Position numbers and translations under genes: made by a program. The notes beneath the pieces are model-generated. The model did not search any database and was not told where the DNA came from. It saw nothing but the letters and a program-made list of their open reading frames with translations. Positions 35,479 to 43,288 of a DNA stretch of 64,000 nt are shown here, in pieces; the first letter of the stretch is position 1; the number at the start of each line of letters is the position of its first letter. Source of the DNA: Novosphingobium sp. Fuku2-ISO-50 (GTDB lineage: Bacteria; Pseudomonadota; Alphaproteobacteria; Sphingomonadales; Sphingomonadaceae); the NCBI RefSeq assembly GCF_001519055.1, contig NZ_KQ954298.1, forward strand, positions 43,880 through 107,879, read 5' to 3'.

Positions 35479-35763
35479 TCAGCCCGCCAGGACACGAAGA
35501 TGTGACGGCGGAAAGCTCTTCAGCGCGAAGAACTCACCCGGAAGATGCCAGTACCCGAAATGGAGCACCCACGACATCGACCGGCCAGCTCGAACTTTGC
35601 GATAACCGAACCAGGCCAGGGTTGAGAATACGAGCCCGAGAACGATATGCCCGGCGACGATGCCCCAGAAAAACGGGATCACCATCACCAGGAATTCATC
35701 AAGCGTCCAGAACCCGATCAGCTCGGGATCATCAAGGTGCTTGGGAATGGCATAGCGTTCCAT
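35479..35763 (-). CDS. traL: Conjugation protein TraL
   Basis: 94 residues. Begins MERYAIPKHLDDPELIGFWTLDE, the TraL signature, and has two close membrane segments (VMVIPFFWGIVAGHIVLGLVFSTLAWFG). A small inner-membrane component needed for pilus assembly (VirB3 counterpart). Confidence 0.94.
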   Translation of the reverse strand: MERYAIPKHLDDPELIGFWTLDEFLVMVIPFFWGIVAGHIVLGLVFSTLAWFGYRKVRAGRSMSWVLHFGYWHLPGEFFALKSFPPSHLRVLAG

Positions 35764-35852
35764 CGCTGTCCGCCGTCACTTAAGGTTGTTGGATGGAAGG
35801 TTGGGCCGGTCCGGCACCGCCGGGGGGGAAGCGGTGCCGGCCGGCCTTCTGT

Positions 35853-36221
35853 TCAGATCGTCGCGGTCACCATCGCGGTGACGATGGGCACGCCGGTGCC
35901 TGCAGCGACGCCGGTGCCCACGGGGACGGCGACCTGACCGAGCGAAAAGCGCCCCGACGCGAGGCCCACGACACCGCCGGCGAGGCTCAACACCGTGATC
36001 ACCTTGCCGCCCGAGCCGGACAGGAAGTTGGTGAATTGCGTGAGCGCGGTGTTGAACGTGGTGTCCGTTCCGGCATAGGCGGCCGGGGCAAGGATTGCGG
36101 CCGCCGCAAGTACCGGGATTGCATAAGCGAGCGGGCGAAGAGTGGGCTTTGTTCCGCGTCGGCGAGCAAGCCGGGAGAGCGGCATGGCGGGAGGCATGGC
36201 AAGCGGGGGTGCAACAGACAT
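35853..36221 (-). CDS. traA: Pilin precursor TraA
   Basis: 122 residues with a long leader of about 50 residues that ends ILAPAAYA, followed by mature pilin beginning GTDTTFNTALTQFTNFLSG. Two hydrophobic helices follow (VITVLSLAGGVVGLAS and VPVGTGVAAGTGVPIVTAM), as in F pilin. The long leader parallels F TraA (51 residues). No TraQ or TraX gene is seen, whereas an S26 TraF-like peptidase is in the operon. This is the first gene of the transfer operon. Confidence 0.9.
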   Translation of the reverse strand: MSVAPPLAMPPAMPLSRLARRRGTKPTLRPLAYAIPVLAAAAILAPAAYAGTDTTFNTALTQFTNFLSGSGGKVITVLSLAGGVVGLASGRFSLGQVAVPVGTGVAAGTGVPIVTAMVTATI

Positions 36222-36285
36222 GGGGGATGCCCTTTTTTTGAGAGGCGGCGCTTGTTGTGATGTTCAGCGCCAGACCCAAAGTTCC

Positions 36286-36317
36286 CGCCCGATCGGTTAC
36301 TGGCAATAATTCGGGCG
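36286..36317. promoter_or_regulatory. Inverted repeat upstream of traA
   Basis: CGCCCGA and TCGGGCG are perfect complements separated by 18 bp, 65-96 bp before the traA start. This is the only symmetric element noticed in the tra promoter region. No good -35/-10 pair could be fixed. It could be an operator for one of the regulators encoded to the right. Confidence 0.35.
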
Positions 36318-36528
36318 TAATCGCATCTCGATTTTCATAAAGAAATCGCTGCCTCGGCGCGATACGGACAGAATAGGCCCGCTGCTGGGCGCATTACGGC
36401 GCTCGATGGGCGATTTCCGGTCTATGGCCGGGCGCAATTCGTCCTGATATGGGCGGTTTTTGGCTCTTTTGGTGCGCGTGGCGCCCATGGGCTTGCTGCA
36501 AATATGGGATCATGAATTGGCAGGTGCG

Positions 36529-36903
36529 ATGGCGGAGCACGACAGGCGGGAGGAGCCGCAGGCAACGCACCGGCTCCAGATCAGCGAGGTGGCATTCAAG
36601 GCGCTGATCCTTGCGATTTATCACCAATCAGCGCGCGAACTGGACATCTGTTCACCGCGCCGGTTGCTGACGGCTGTTCTCAAGGACAAGGAAAACCGGC
36701 TGTCTCGTCTCGATGACCAACAACTGGACCGGCTCTGCAACTGCGATGTCGTTACCGGGCGTTTGGCTATCAATATCCGGATTGATTCAAGCGTGAACGG
36801 CCTGATGCGCAGCTTTCGCGACCACGCAGAGCGGCGTCTTGGTCGGCCGGTCAGCGTTGCAGAAGCCGTCTATGTCTGCAGTTATGTCGCCAGTTTGGAT
36901 TGA
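36529..36903 (+). CDS. Small protein of unknown function divergent from traA
   Basis: About 124 residues from ATG 36529 (MAEHDRREEPQATHRLQISE), chosen because AGGTGCG precedes it; the frame is open back to 36460 (147 residues). The protein is soluble, and its end GRPVSVAEAVYVCSYVASLD suggests a helical domain. No family recognised. Its position at the divergent tra promoter makes a regulatory role possible, without direct support. Confidence 0.5.
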   Translation: MAEHDRREEPQATHRLQISEVAFKALILAIYHQSARELDICSPRRLLTAVLKDKENRLSRLDDQQLDRLCNCDVVTGRLAINIRIDSSVNGLMRSFRDHAERRLGRPVSVAEAVYVCSYVASLD

Positions 36904-36960
36904 TTGTCTGCACCTACGCTTGCCGGGTTTCTCTTGACTTGATCCCGGTCGATTTGGCGA

Positions 36961-37548
36961 ATGAATGTCTCAACGATTCAGGGAGTTCCAGACGCCATGG
37001 CAACGCAACGGGATCACGCAGGCGCAGATGTGGAAAATACTTTAGTATGGAATGAGGCGGAACGGGGCTGTGTGGCCACTGCAATGTCGATCGGGCATCG
37101 CGCATTGATCAATCATCACATCGCGCAAGGCGCCAGATCCTGCGCCGATCTTGCAGGCGATCTCAAGATCAGTCGGCGGCAGTTGAAACGAATCCTTTCA
37201 GGCGAAACGCCGCTGCGCATCGAAGCGATTGTCGCATTGTACGACTTGCTCGGGATCGACCGCGAGCGCGCGCTCATGGCGATTGGCGTGCTGGGCGACT
37301 GGCAACGCTATTTCGACACGAATCTTGGCGTTGTCCTGCAACTGGTGCAACCGGTGCTGGCCAAGCTCGAAACGTCTGCTGAATTTGCGATCGAGCCGCT
37401 GACCGGGCCCGCAGTCGCCCGGTTTTCCGAATGGCTGGCCAACGCGATCATTGCCAACGAGGAGCAGATCCGCAGTCGGCGCGACAGCTTTGCTGACTTG
37501 CCGGAGGTGCGCCGCCCCATCCGGCGTGGATCCGATGCAGCGGTATGA
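36961..37548 (+). CDS. Putative helix-turn-helix regulator
   Basis: 195 residues. Residues 55-100 (HIAQGARSCADLAGDLKISRRQLKRILSGETPLRIEAIVALYDLLGID) look like an XRE-type helix-turn-helix. The rest is helical with no recognised motif. It sits 57 bp after the preceding small gene, on the same strand. It may control the adjacent tra or toxin-antitoxin genes. There is no clear ribosome-binding site at ATG 36961; Met13 is another option. Confidence 0.6.
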   Translation: MNVSTIQGVPDAMATQRDHAGADVENTLVWNEAERGCVATAMSIGHRALINHHIAQGARSCADLAGDLKISRRQLKRILSGETPLRIEAIVALYDLLGIDRERALMAIGVLGDWQRYFDTNLGVVLQLVQPVLAKLETSAEFAIEPLTGPAVARFSEWLANAIIANEEQIRSRRDSFADLPEVRRPIRRGSDAAV

Positions 37549-37596
37549 GGTCTGCCTTGATGTTCGGGACGATTTGTCCCATATTATGTCCGAAGT

Positions 37597-38061
37597 ATGG
37601 TCGGAGATCGGGACGTGTCGGCAATTCCCAAGGATGGAGCGAGGCGGACTGCCGTCAGGCACAGCGCTCGCAGTCAGGCATTGTCCACGCACGATTTCGC
37701 AGGCGCGGGCTTCGTGACGCATTTCATCGACAAGGGCGGGATCGTCGATGTCGAACGCGTCGCCGATGCTTTTCGCATGACCAAGGGGCAATTGGCGGAA
37801 ACCGCCGGTCTGGGAACGGCTACCATCAGCAAGTCGGAGCGTCGCTCTGCCCCTCGGACGCAGGCGCGTGTCCGCGAAATGCTCGAGATCCTCTCGCGCA
37901 TTCGCGAATGGGCCGGCGGTGAGACGCAGGCCATGGCCTGGTATCGTGCGCAGCCGATTCCCGCCCTTGATGGTCGGACCGCCGAGGCGCTGGTCAAGGC
38001 CGGCGAGGCCGGCGCCGTGCGCGATTATCTCGATCACCTGGCACTGGGCGGCTTTGCTTGA
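37597..38061 (+). CDS. Xre/MbcA-type antitoxin of a RES-Xre module
   Basis: 154 residues. The middle VERVADAFRMTKGQLAETAGLGTATISKSE is a helix-turn-helix, and the end RIREWAGGETQAMAWYRAQPIPALDGRTAEALVKAGEAGAVRDYLDHLALGGFA is the conserved ParS/MbcA antitoxin-binding domain. It overlaps the RES toxin start by 4 bp, the usual antitoxin-toxin order. It should bind and neutralise the toxin and repress the operon. The first 35 residues are atypical, so a later start is possible. Confidence 0.9.
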   Translation: MVGDRDVSAIPKDGARRTAVRHSARSQALSTHDFAGAGFVTHFIDKGGIVDVERVADAFRMTKGQLAETAGLGTATISKSERRSAPRTQARVREMLEILSRIREWAGGETQAMAWYRAQPIPALDGRTAEALVKAGEAGAVRDYLDHLALGGFA

Positions 38062-38576
38062 GGTTTGTCGGCCGGTGCTATCGCGGCCATGATCCGATGT
38101 GGTCGTTCTCGCCGATGTCCGGCGAGGGCGCCGCGAAGACTGGCGGCCGCTTCAACCGCAAGGGCGAGCCGACGCTTTATCTCTCGCTCGATGTGATGAC
38201 CGCGTTCGGGGAATGTACCCAAGGCCTGTCCCGGCGGCTGCAGCCTTTGACGATGTGCGAATACGATGTCGATTGCAATCCCGTTGCCGATCTAAGGACG
38301 GACGCCGGACGGGCCGCGCACAGCGTTTCGCTAGAAGATATTGCCTGCGGATGGCTCGGCTATTTGCGCAAAGGGCACGATGCACCCTCCTGGCTTGTCG
38401 TCGACCGGCTGAAATCCCGAGGCTTTGCGGGCATTTTGGCGCCGAGTTTCGTGCCCGACGCCACCCAGGCGAATTGCAATCTGATCTTGTGGCGTTGGAG
38501 CGACGAACTCCCGACAAAGGTCACCGTCTTCGATCCGAGTGGCCGATTGCCCAGGGCCCAGTCGTCGTGGATCTGA
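38058..38576 (+). CDS. RES-domain toxin
   Basis: 172 residues. The RES signature is visible: Arg in GGRFNRKGEPTLYLS, Glu in DVMTAFGECTQG and Ser in GILAPSFVP. RES toxins degrade NAD+ in the cell and cause growth arrest, as shown for MbcT and related proteins. It is translationally coupled to the Xre antitoxin upstream. Such modules commonly stabilise mobile DNA, which fits the conjugative context. Confidence 0.92.
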   Translation: MRFVGRCYRGHDPMWSFSPMSGEGAAKTGGRFNRKGEPTLYLSLDVMTAFGECTQGLSRRLQPLTMCEYDVDCNPVADLRTDAGRAAHSVSLEDIACGWLGYLRKGHDAPSWLVVDRLKSRGFAGILAPSFVPDATQANCNLILWRWSDELPTKVTVFDPSGRLPRAQSSWI

Positions 38577-38826
38577 ATGACCCGCAGATGCATGTTCCCG
38601 GTTTATCAACAAGATGAAAGACCGATAAGGGCTATATCGGGTTTTGCATTGGTCATTTTTATGTCACAAATCCGTCAAATGGCTATCGAGGCCAGTCGAT
38701 GGGGGAGTCTGTAGGCGGCATCACGTCGACAGCCATTGTGAACCGGATGGAAACCGGTGCGGATGGCAATTGGGCGATCTGCATGGTCAGCGGGTTGGGA
38801 ACGCGCCAGCGATCGAACGGTCGGTT

Positions 38827-39579
38827 ATGCGTCTTGTTCTTGCCGATGACCTTATCTCAGTCGTTACCAGCGCCAATTCCGAATCCGATCTTTCCGCTGC
38901 CCTTCACACCGCGACGAGCCGGTTGGGATTTGATCATTTCGCGCTTTCCTACGATTGCCGACCGGGATCGCGGGACGGTACATCGCTGCTCGTTCACGAC
39001 TACCCCGACGCCTGGGCCAAGCTTTATGTCGGTTTCGATCTTGGCGGGAATGATCCTGTGCGCCGCGCTTGCGGGAAATCCATGAGCGGCTTCGAATGGC
39101 GTCATATCGAAAATCTCATTCCGCTGACGAGAGGTGATCGGCGGATGTTGAAGGTGGGGCGTGAGAGCGGGATCGGCGATGGCTATACCGTTCCGCGCCA
39201 TCTGCCGGGTGAAGCGAACGGATCCTGCTCGTTCGTCGTCCGGCCCGATGCGACGCTTCCCCGCTCCATGCTGCATATCGCAGAGATCGTCGGCGCAATC
39301 GCGCTGGCCAGTGCCCGGAAAATCGTCGGCGCGGTCGCACCAAAGTCCAGGCCGGTCTTGAGCGAGCGCCAGCGAGAATGCGTCCTGTGGTCCGCGCGCG
39401 GCAAGACCGCTGCCGAAATCGCCGTCATCCTCGCGATCAGCGAAGAAACGGTGATCCAGCACCTCAAGCTTGCCCGTGAGCGTTATGATGTGCATTCGCG
39501 CCAGTCACTGGTGCTGTGCGCCATGTTCGACGGTCTGATCAGCTTTGCCGATGTCTTCCATTGGTGGGCCGGAACCTGA
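38827..39579 (+). CDS. LuxR-family quorum-sensing regulator
   Basis: 250 residues from ATG 38827. Residues 15-165 are an autoinducer-binding domain with the YxxW-type pattern in DYPDAWAKLYVGFDLGGNDPV and WRHIE. Residues 185-240 are a GerE/LuxR helix-turn-helix (LSERQRECVLWSARGKTAAEIAVILAISEETVIQHLKLARERYDV). It should bind an acyl-homoserine lactone made by the adjacent synthase. The frame is open further upstream to 38644, but that part has no domain features. Confidence 0.92.
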   Translation: MRLVLADDLISVVTSANSESDLSAALHTATSRLGFDHFALSYDCRPGSRDGTSLLVHDYPDAWAKLYVGFDLGGNDPVRRACGKSMSGFEWRHIENLIPLTRGDRRMLKVGRESGIGDGYTVPRHLPGEANGSCSFVVRPDATLPRSMLHIAEIVGAIALASARKIVGAVAPKSRPVLSERQRECVLWSARGKTAAEIAVILAISEETVIQHLKLARERYDVHSRQSLVLCAMFDGLISFADVFHWWAGT

Positions 39580-39643
39580 ATTTTCGGCTCAAACTTTCGC
39601 ATATTCCATCCCCATTTCTTGGTATGTTTTGCGCGGCCCTCTC

Positions 39644-39673
39644 ATGATCTGATCCGCAGACCAATCCGATCAT
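39644..39673. promoter_or_regulatory. Inverted repeat before luxI, candidate lux-box-like operator
   Basis: Arms ATGATCTGAT and ATCCGATCAT match at 9 of 10 positions around a 10-bp centre. It lies 17-46 bp before the luxI ATG. It may be bound by the LuxR protein encoded upstream, or form a 5' leader hairpin. Confidence 0.5.
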
Positions 39674-39689
39674 CAGGGGGAAATCTGCC

Positions 39690-40313
39690 ATGCAGACAAG
39701 TCTGGCTCGGGCGCCGCAGGTGCCCGAGGATGCCGCCTTTCGCGCCATGTTCGCCGCCCGCAAGCAAGTGTTTGTCGACCTGCTCAAGTGGGATCTTCTG
39801 ATCCTTGCCGACGAATATGAGGTCGATCAGTTCGACAATCCGGATGCCGAATACCTCATCCTGCTGGGCGACTGCGGCGGGCATCGTGCCTCGGCCCGCC
39901 TCCTGCCGACCGACCGGTCGCACTTGCTTGACGATCTCTATCCTTTCTTGTGCGACGAGCCGGTTCCCAGCGGCCCGACCATTCGGGAAATCACCCGCTT
40001 CTGTCTCGACCGCCACCAATCGACGTCTGAGCGCAGGATCGCGCGCAACCAGCTTGTAACGGCGCTGGCCCAACATGCCCTGAACTCGGGCATAACCGAC
40101 TATACAGGCGTCGCTGAACTGTCCTGGTTCAGCCAGATCTTGCGCTTCGGGTGGCAGTGCGTGCCGCTCGGCAAAGCGGTCCGTGTCGGCCATCAGACAC
40201 TCGTTGCGCTGCATATCCGGATCGACGAGCGGACGCTCGACGGCTTGCGCGGCACGGGCGTCTACACGCCACTTTCGCTGCAACTGATCGGCAACCGGGA
40301 GGCACGGGCATGA
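39690..40313 (+). CDS. Acyl-homoserine-lactone synthase (LuxI family)
   Basis: 207 residues. The LuxI core is clear: FRAMFAARKQVFVDLLKWDL near the N-terminus, DEYEVDQFDNPDAEYLIL, and the EITRFCLD block with the conserved Glu and Arg. The protein makes an acyl-homoserine lactone from S-adenosylmethionine and an acyl donor. A good ribosome-binding site (AGGGGGA) precedes the ATG. It is coupled by ATGA to the dioxygenase gene. Confidence 0.94.
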   Translation: MQTSLARAPQVPEDAAFRAMFAARKQVFVDLLKWDLLILADEYEVDQFDNPDAEYLILLGDCGGHRASARLLPTDRSHLLDDLYPFLCDEPVPSGPTIREITRFCLDRHQSTSERRIARNQLVTALAQHALNSGITDYTGVAELSWFSQILRFGWQCVPLGKAVRVGHQTLVALHIRIDERTLDGLRGTGVYTPLSLQLIGNREARA

Positions 40314-41161
40314 ACGTCGAAAGCTGGACCGCAGAACTTCTCGAACGGGGCTATTGCATCATTCCCGGCCTCGTGCCTGATGCCACGGTCAATGGCCTCA
40401 GCGATGACCTCGACCCGATATTTGCGGCAACGCCGCTCAGTCAGGGGCACTTCTATGGCTTTAGCACCAAGCGCTTCAGCGGCCTGCTCAAGCGTTCGCG
40501 CCATGCCGAAACCCTGGTCACCCAGCCCGACATTCTCGCCATCGTGCAGGCAATCCTTGGCAAGGCCTGCGACCGCATCCAGCTCAATGTCGCCCAGGCT
40601 ATCGAGATCCACCCGGGCGAGGTTCGCCAATTCCCGCATCGCGACCATGACATGTGGGCCGGTGAAAAGGGCACGCACGAATATTTGATCAACGTGATCT
40701 GGCCGCTCGACCCGTTCACCAAAGCCAACGGTGCAACCCAGATCTATCCCTACAGCCATGGCGCAGGAGGCATGGCCAAAGGCGAGGTGGGTGCGCCGAT
40801 CATCGCTGAATGCGAACCCGGCGCAGCCATCTGCTTTCTGGGATCGACCGCACATGGCGCGGGCGCAAACCGGACCGATCGCCCCCGGCGCGCGATCGTC
40901 GTCGGCTATAGCCTCGGTTGGCTCAAACCTTACGAAAATCTCTGGCTGTCCTATCCGCCGGAGGTGGCACGGACCTTCTCGCCAGAGCTTGCGGCTCTTG
41001 CCGGCTATATTCAGCACCGGCCCAATCTGGGCAACTATGAAGGCCAATGCCCGTCGCTGCTGCTGACCGATCAAATGCCCGAGCACATTGGCGCCATAGA
41101 CGCCTTGCGCCCCGATCAGGCGGAAATGCTGGCCCAGTTTGCGAACACGGCGCGGGAATGA
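40310..41161 (+). CDS. PhyH-type Fe(II)/2-oxoglutarate dioxygenase
   Basis: 283 residues. The metal-binding motif HRDHDMW (His-x-Asp pattern) and a distal His in GSTAHGAGANRTDRPRRAIVVGYSLGW, with the following Arg for 2-oxoglutarate, define the family. GYCIIPGLVPDATV is the typical start. Such a gene next to luxI has been noted in sphingomonads. The substrate is unknown; an oxidised signal or a signal-regulated metabolite is possible. ATG 40310 overlaps the luxI stop. Confidence 0.88.
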   Translation: MNVESWTAELLERGYCIIPGLVPDATVNGLSDDLDPIFAATPLSQGHFYGFSTKRFSGLLKRSRHAETLVTQPDILAIVQAILGKACDRIQLNVAQAIEIHPGEVRQFPHRDHDMWAGEKGTHEYLINVIWPLDPFTKANGATQIYPYSHGAGGMAKGEVGAPIIAECEPGAAICFLGSTAHGAGANRTDRPRRAIVVGYSLGWLKPYENLWLSYPPEVARTFSPELAALAGYIQHRPNLGNYEGQCPSLLLTDQMPEHIGAIDALRPDQAEMLAQFANTARE

Positions 41162-41164
41162 GCG

Positions 41165-41770
41165 TTGAGCCCGTCGCATGTTGCCGAACCGACTTATGAG
41201 GCGATCCGTCAGCGCCTGATGGTCGGTTTCTGGCCGATGGGCCATCGTCTGGAAGCCGTGCGTCTTGCCGAGGATCTTGGTGTGAGCATGACGCCGGTGC
41301 GCGACAGCCTGAATCGGTTGGTCGGTGAAAGGCTCGTCGAGCTTGTGCCGGGCATCGGCTTCCATGTTCCGCGCCTGACCGAGCGCGCTTTGCGCGATTT
41401 GCTGGATCTGAACCTGCGTCTGTTGCTCAGTGCCGTCGCAACGGGAGGGCCGCAGGATGGTGCAATTTCAAAGGAATTGTCCATGGAGGGCCACGCCGAA
41501 CGCACGGACGCACTCTTTGCCCAAATTGCGTCCCTTTCTGGCAATGCAGAAGTGGCAGAGGCGGTTCGTATACTCGGAGCGCGCCTTCATGCCACCCGCG
41601 GGCATGAGGTTGCCATCCTGCCAACCGCGGCAGCGGACGTTGAATTGATCTATACCGCCTTGGCTTCGCGACCAACCGGTCTTGTTTGTGCGCTGACGGA
41701 ATATCACGAGGTCCGCAAACGCCATGCGGACAGATTTCTAGCCGGGCTTCAAGCTGGAACCCAAACCTGA
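41165..41770 (+). CDS. GntR-family transcriptional regulator
   Basis: 201 residues. The N-terminal winged helix EAIRQRLMVGFWPMGHRLEAVRLAEDLGVSMTPVRDSLNRLVGERLVELVPGIGFHVPRLTE is classic GntR; the C-terminal part resembles a short FCD-like helical domain. The start must be TTG 41165, because the in-frame stop 41159-41161 is just upstream and the nearby ATGs are out of frame. It follows the dioxygenase gene by 3 bp, so it is in the quorum-sensing operon and may answer the dioxygenase product. Confidence 0.9.
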   Translation: MSPSHVAEPTYEAIRQRLMVGFWPMGHRLEAVRLAEDLGVSMTPVRDSLNRLVGERLVELVPGIGFHVPRLTERALRDLLDLNLRLLLSAVATGGPQDGAISKELSMEGHAERTDALFAQIASLSGNAEVAEAVRILGARLHATRGHEVAILPTAAADVELIYTALASRPTGLVCALTEYHEVRKRHADRFLAGLQAGTQT

Positions 41771-42287
41771 TGCAGCCTGGAAGGCGCGGTGCAGCACTTT
41801 GCCAACGATAAGGCGATCGGCAGATGGGTGGCCAAACACCTTATTGTGGTCGATCAGGATGCCGCGCGCCAATCTCGAAACCGGCCATTCTTACGGAGTC
41901 TTGCGGTCCGCTCGTCGGTCGGTATTGAGTCCGGAACGACAGCTTCCAGAATCTGGTGGCCTTGAGCTGCCCTGCGTTCACCGCCTCCAAGATCAGTGCC
42001 CCAAGAGTTTGTTGATCACTTGGGAACGTCCGGTCCCAGTAATCCTCCGCAACCTGAGCAGGCTCGCCTCTCGCGAAACCGCTGCCGGTCTTCGCACGCG
42101 GCCCGGCAAAATGAGGGTGGCAACGAAGGGCATTCGTAGGGCATTCGTAATGCCGCAACTGCGGCCTGAGCCAGCCCCGGTGATCGGATGGCCCTGGGGC
42201 AACAATCGCGCTTCAAATTTCAGGAAACATGACGTATCGCTTGTGGCGTCACAGGTTTGCGGCGCGAGGGAATGGAAAGTAGAATAG
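41771..42287. other. Intergenic region without recognised gene
   Basis: 517 bp. Several overlapping ORFs up to 162 codons exist on both strands, but none has a family signature. An 11-bp tandem duplication GGGCATTCGTA lies at 42128-42149. It may contain a decayed gene. The AAA ATPase promoter should be here. Confidence 0.55.
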
Positions 42288-43283
42288 ATGTCAAACGCCA
42301 AGCAAATACTGGCGATGTTACGCAGTCGCGCGGAAGGTGACGACGCGCAATTCTATTCTATTGCCTTGCAAGTCGCAGCATCTGAAGCTCGTCAAGGGCA
42401 CCGTGACACCGCTAATGAACTTCGTTCCGCAGTCGATGCCGCGCGCGGCGCTGGCGGGGTGAAGGCATCTATTCCCGTATCTTTTTCTGCCCCGCGCGGC
42501 GATCTCGAAGGACTGCTCGACTATCGCGATCCTGGCGTTGATCTTCAAGACGTTATTCTGAAGTCGCAGTTGTCCGAACGTCTTAACGGGATGCTCCTGC
42601 AGCAGCGCAAGCGCGATTGGCTGCGCGAACATGGCAAGGTTCCTTCAAGAAGCCTGCTTTTTGTCGGTCCGCCGGGATCCGGGAAGACCATGACAGCTGA
42701 GGCGATCGCAGGTGAGTTGAAGCTTCCGCTTTTCATCATTCGACTCGAGACATTGATTACCCGCTATATGGGTGAGACTGCTGCAAAACTGCGTCTGGTT
42801 TTCGATGAAACCCGGCGTCGGCGCGGGGTCTATCTGTTCGATGAATTCGACGCTGTCGGCGGTCAGCGCACCGCGACCAACGACGTCGCTGAAATGCGCC
42901 GCGTCCTCAACAGCTTCCTCCAGTTCATGGAGGAAAAGACATCGACCGACAGCCCGATCATCGCAGCGACCAACCATCCGGAGCTTCTGGATCGGGCGCT
43001 GCTCCGCCGGTTCGACGACGTGCTCGAATTTGAGATGCCGACCGCAGCGCAGATCCGCGCGGTGATCAAGGCGAACCTCAAACCTCTCAAGTTCCAACGC
43101 GGGGGATGGGCCGCGATTGAACAGGCGGCACACGGGCTGAGCCAGGCCGAAGTTGCCCGCGCGGCGGATGAAGTTGTCAAGACCGCGATCCTCGATCAGA
43201 GGAACCAGACGACCACCCAGGAGGTCGTTGCCAAGCTCACTGAGCGCCAGGCCATGCGAACGGCGTTTACGGTGAAGTTCTAG
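42288..43283 (+). CDS. AAA+ ATPase paired with a subtilase
   Basis: 331 residues. A helical N-terminal part of about 110 residues is followed by a AAA+ domain: Walker A LLFVGPPGSGKTMTAEAIA, Walker B GVYLFDEFDAVG, sensor IIAATNHPELLDRALLRRFDDV with the arginine finger. The C-terminal part GLSQAEVARAADEVVKTAI is the AAA lid. It is followed 5 bp later by a large S8 protease. Paired AAA-S8 genes recur in accessory regions of bacteria; the ATPase probably controls the protease. That role is inference. Confidence 0.88.
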   Translation: MSNAKQILAMLRSRAEGDDAQFYSIALQVAASEARQGHRDTANELRSAVDAARGAGGVKASIPVSFSAPRGDLEGLLDYRDPGVDLQDVILKSQLSERLNGMLLQQRKRDWLREHGKVPSRSLLFVGPPGSGKTMTAEAIAGELKLPLFIIRLETLITRYMGETAAKLRLVFDETRRRRGVYLFDEFDAVGGQRTATNDVAEMRRVLNSFLQFMEEKTSTDSPIIAATNHPELLDRALLRRFDDVLEFEMPTAAQIRAVIKANLKPLKFQRGGWAAIEQAAHGLSQAEVARAADEVVKTAILDQRNQTTTQEVVAKLTERQAMRTAFTVKF

Positions 43284-43288
43284 GCCCT

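Noticed and set aside
41799..42287. 162-codon plus-strand ORF and a 106-codon minus-strand ORF in the same interval
   Set aside because: They overlap each other on opposite strands, and neither has domain features or a ribosome-binding site; possibly gene remains.
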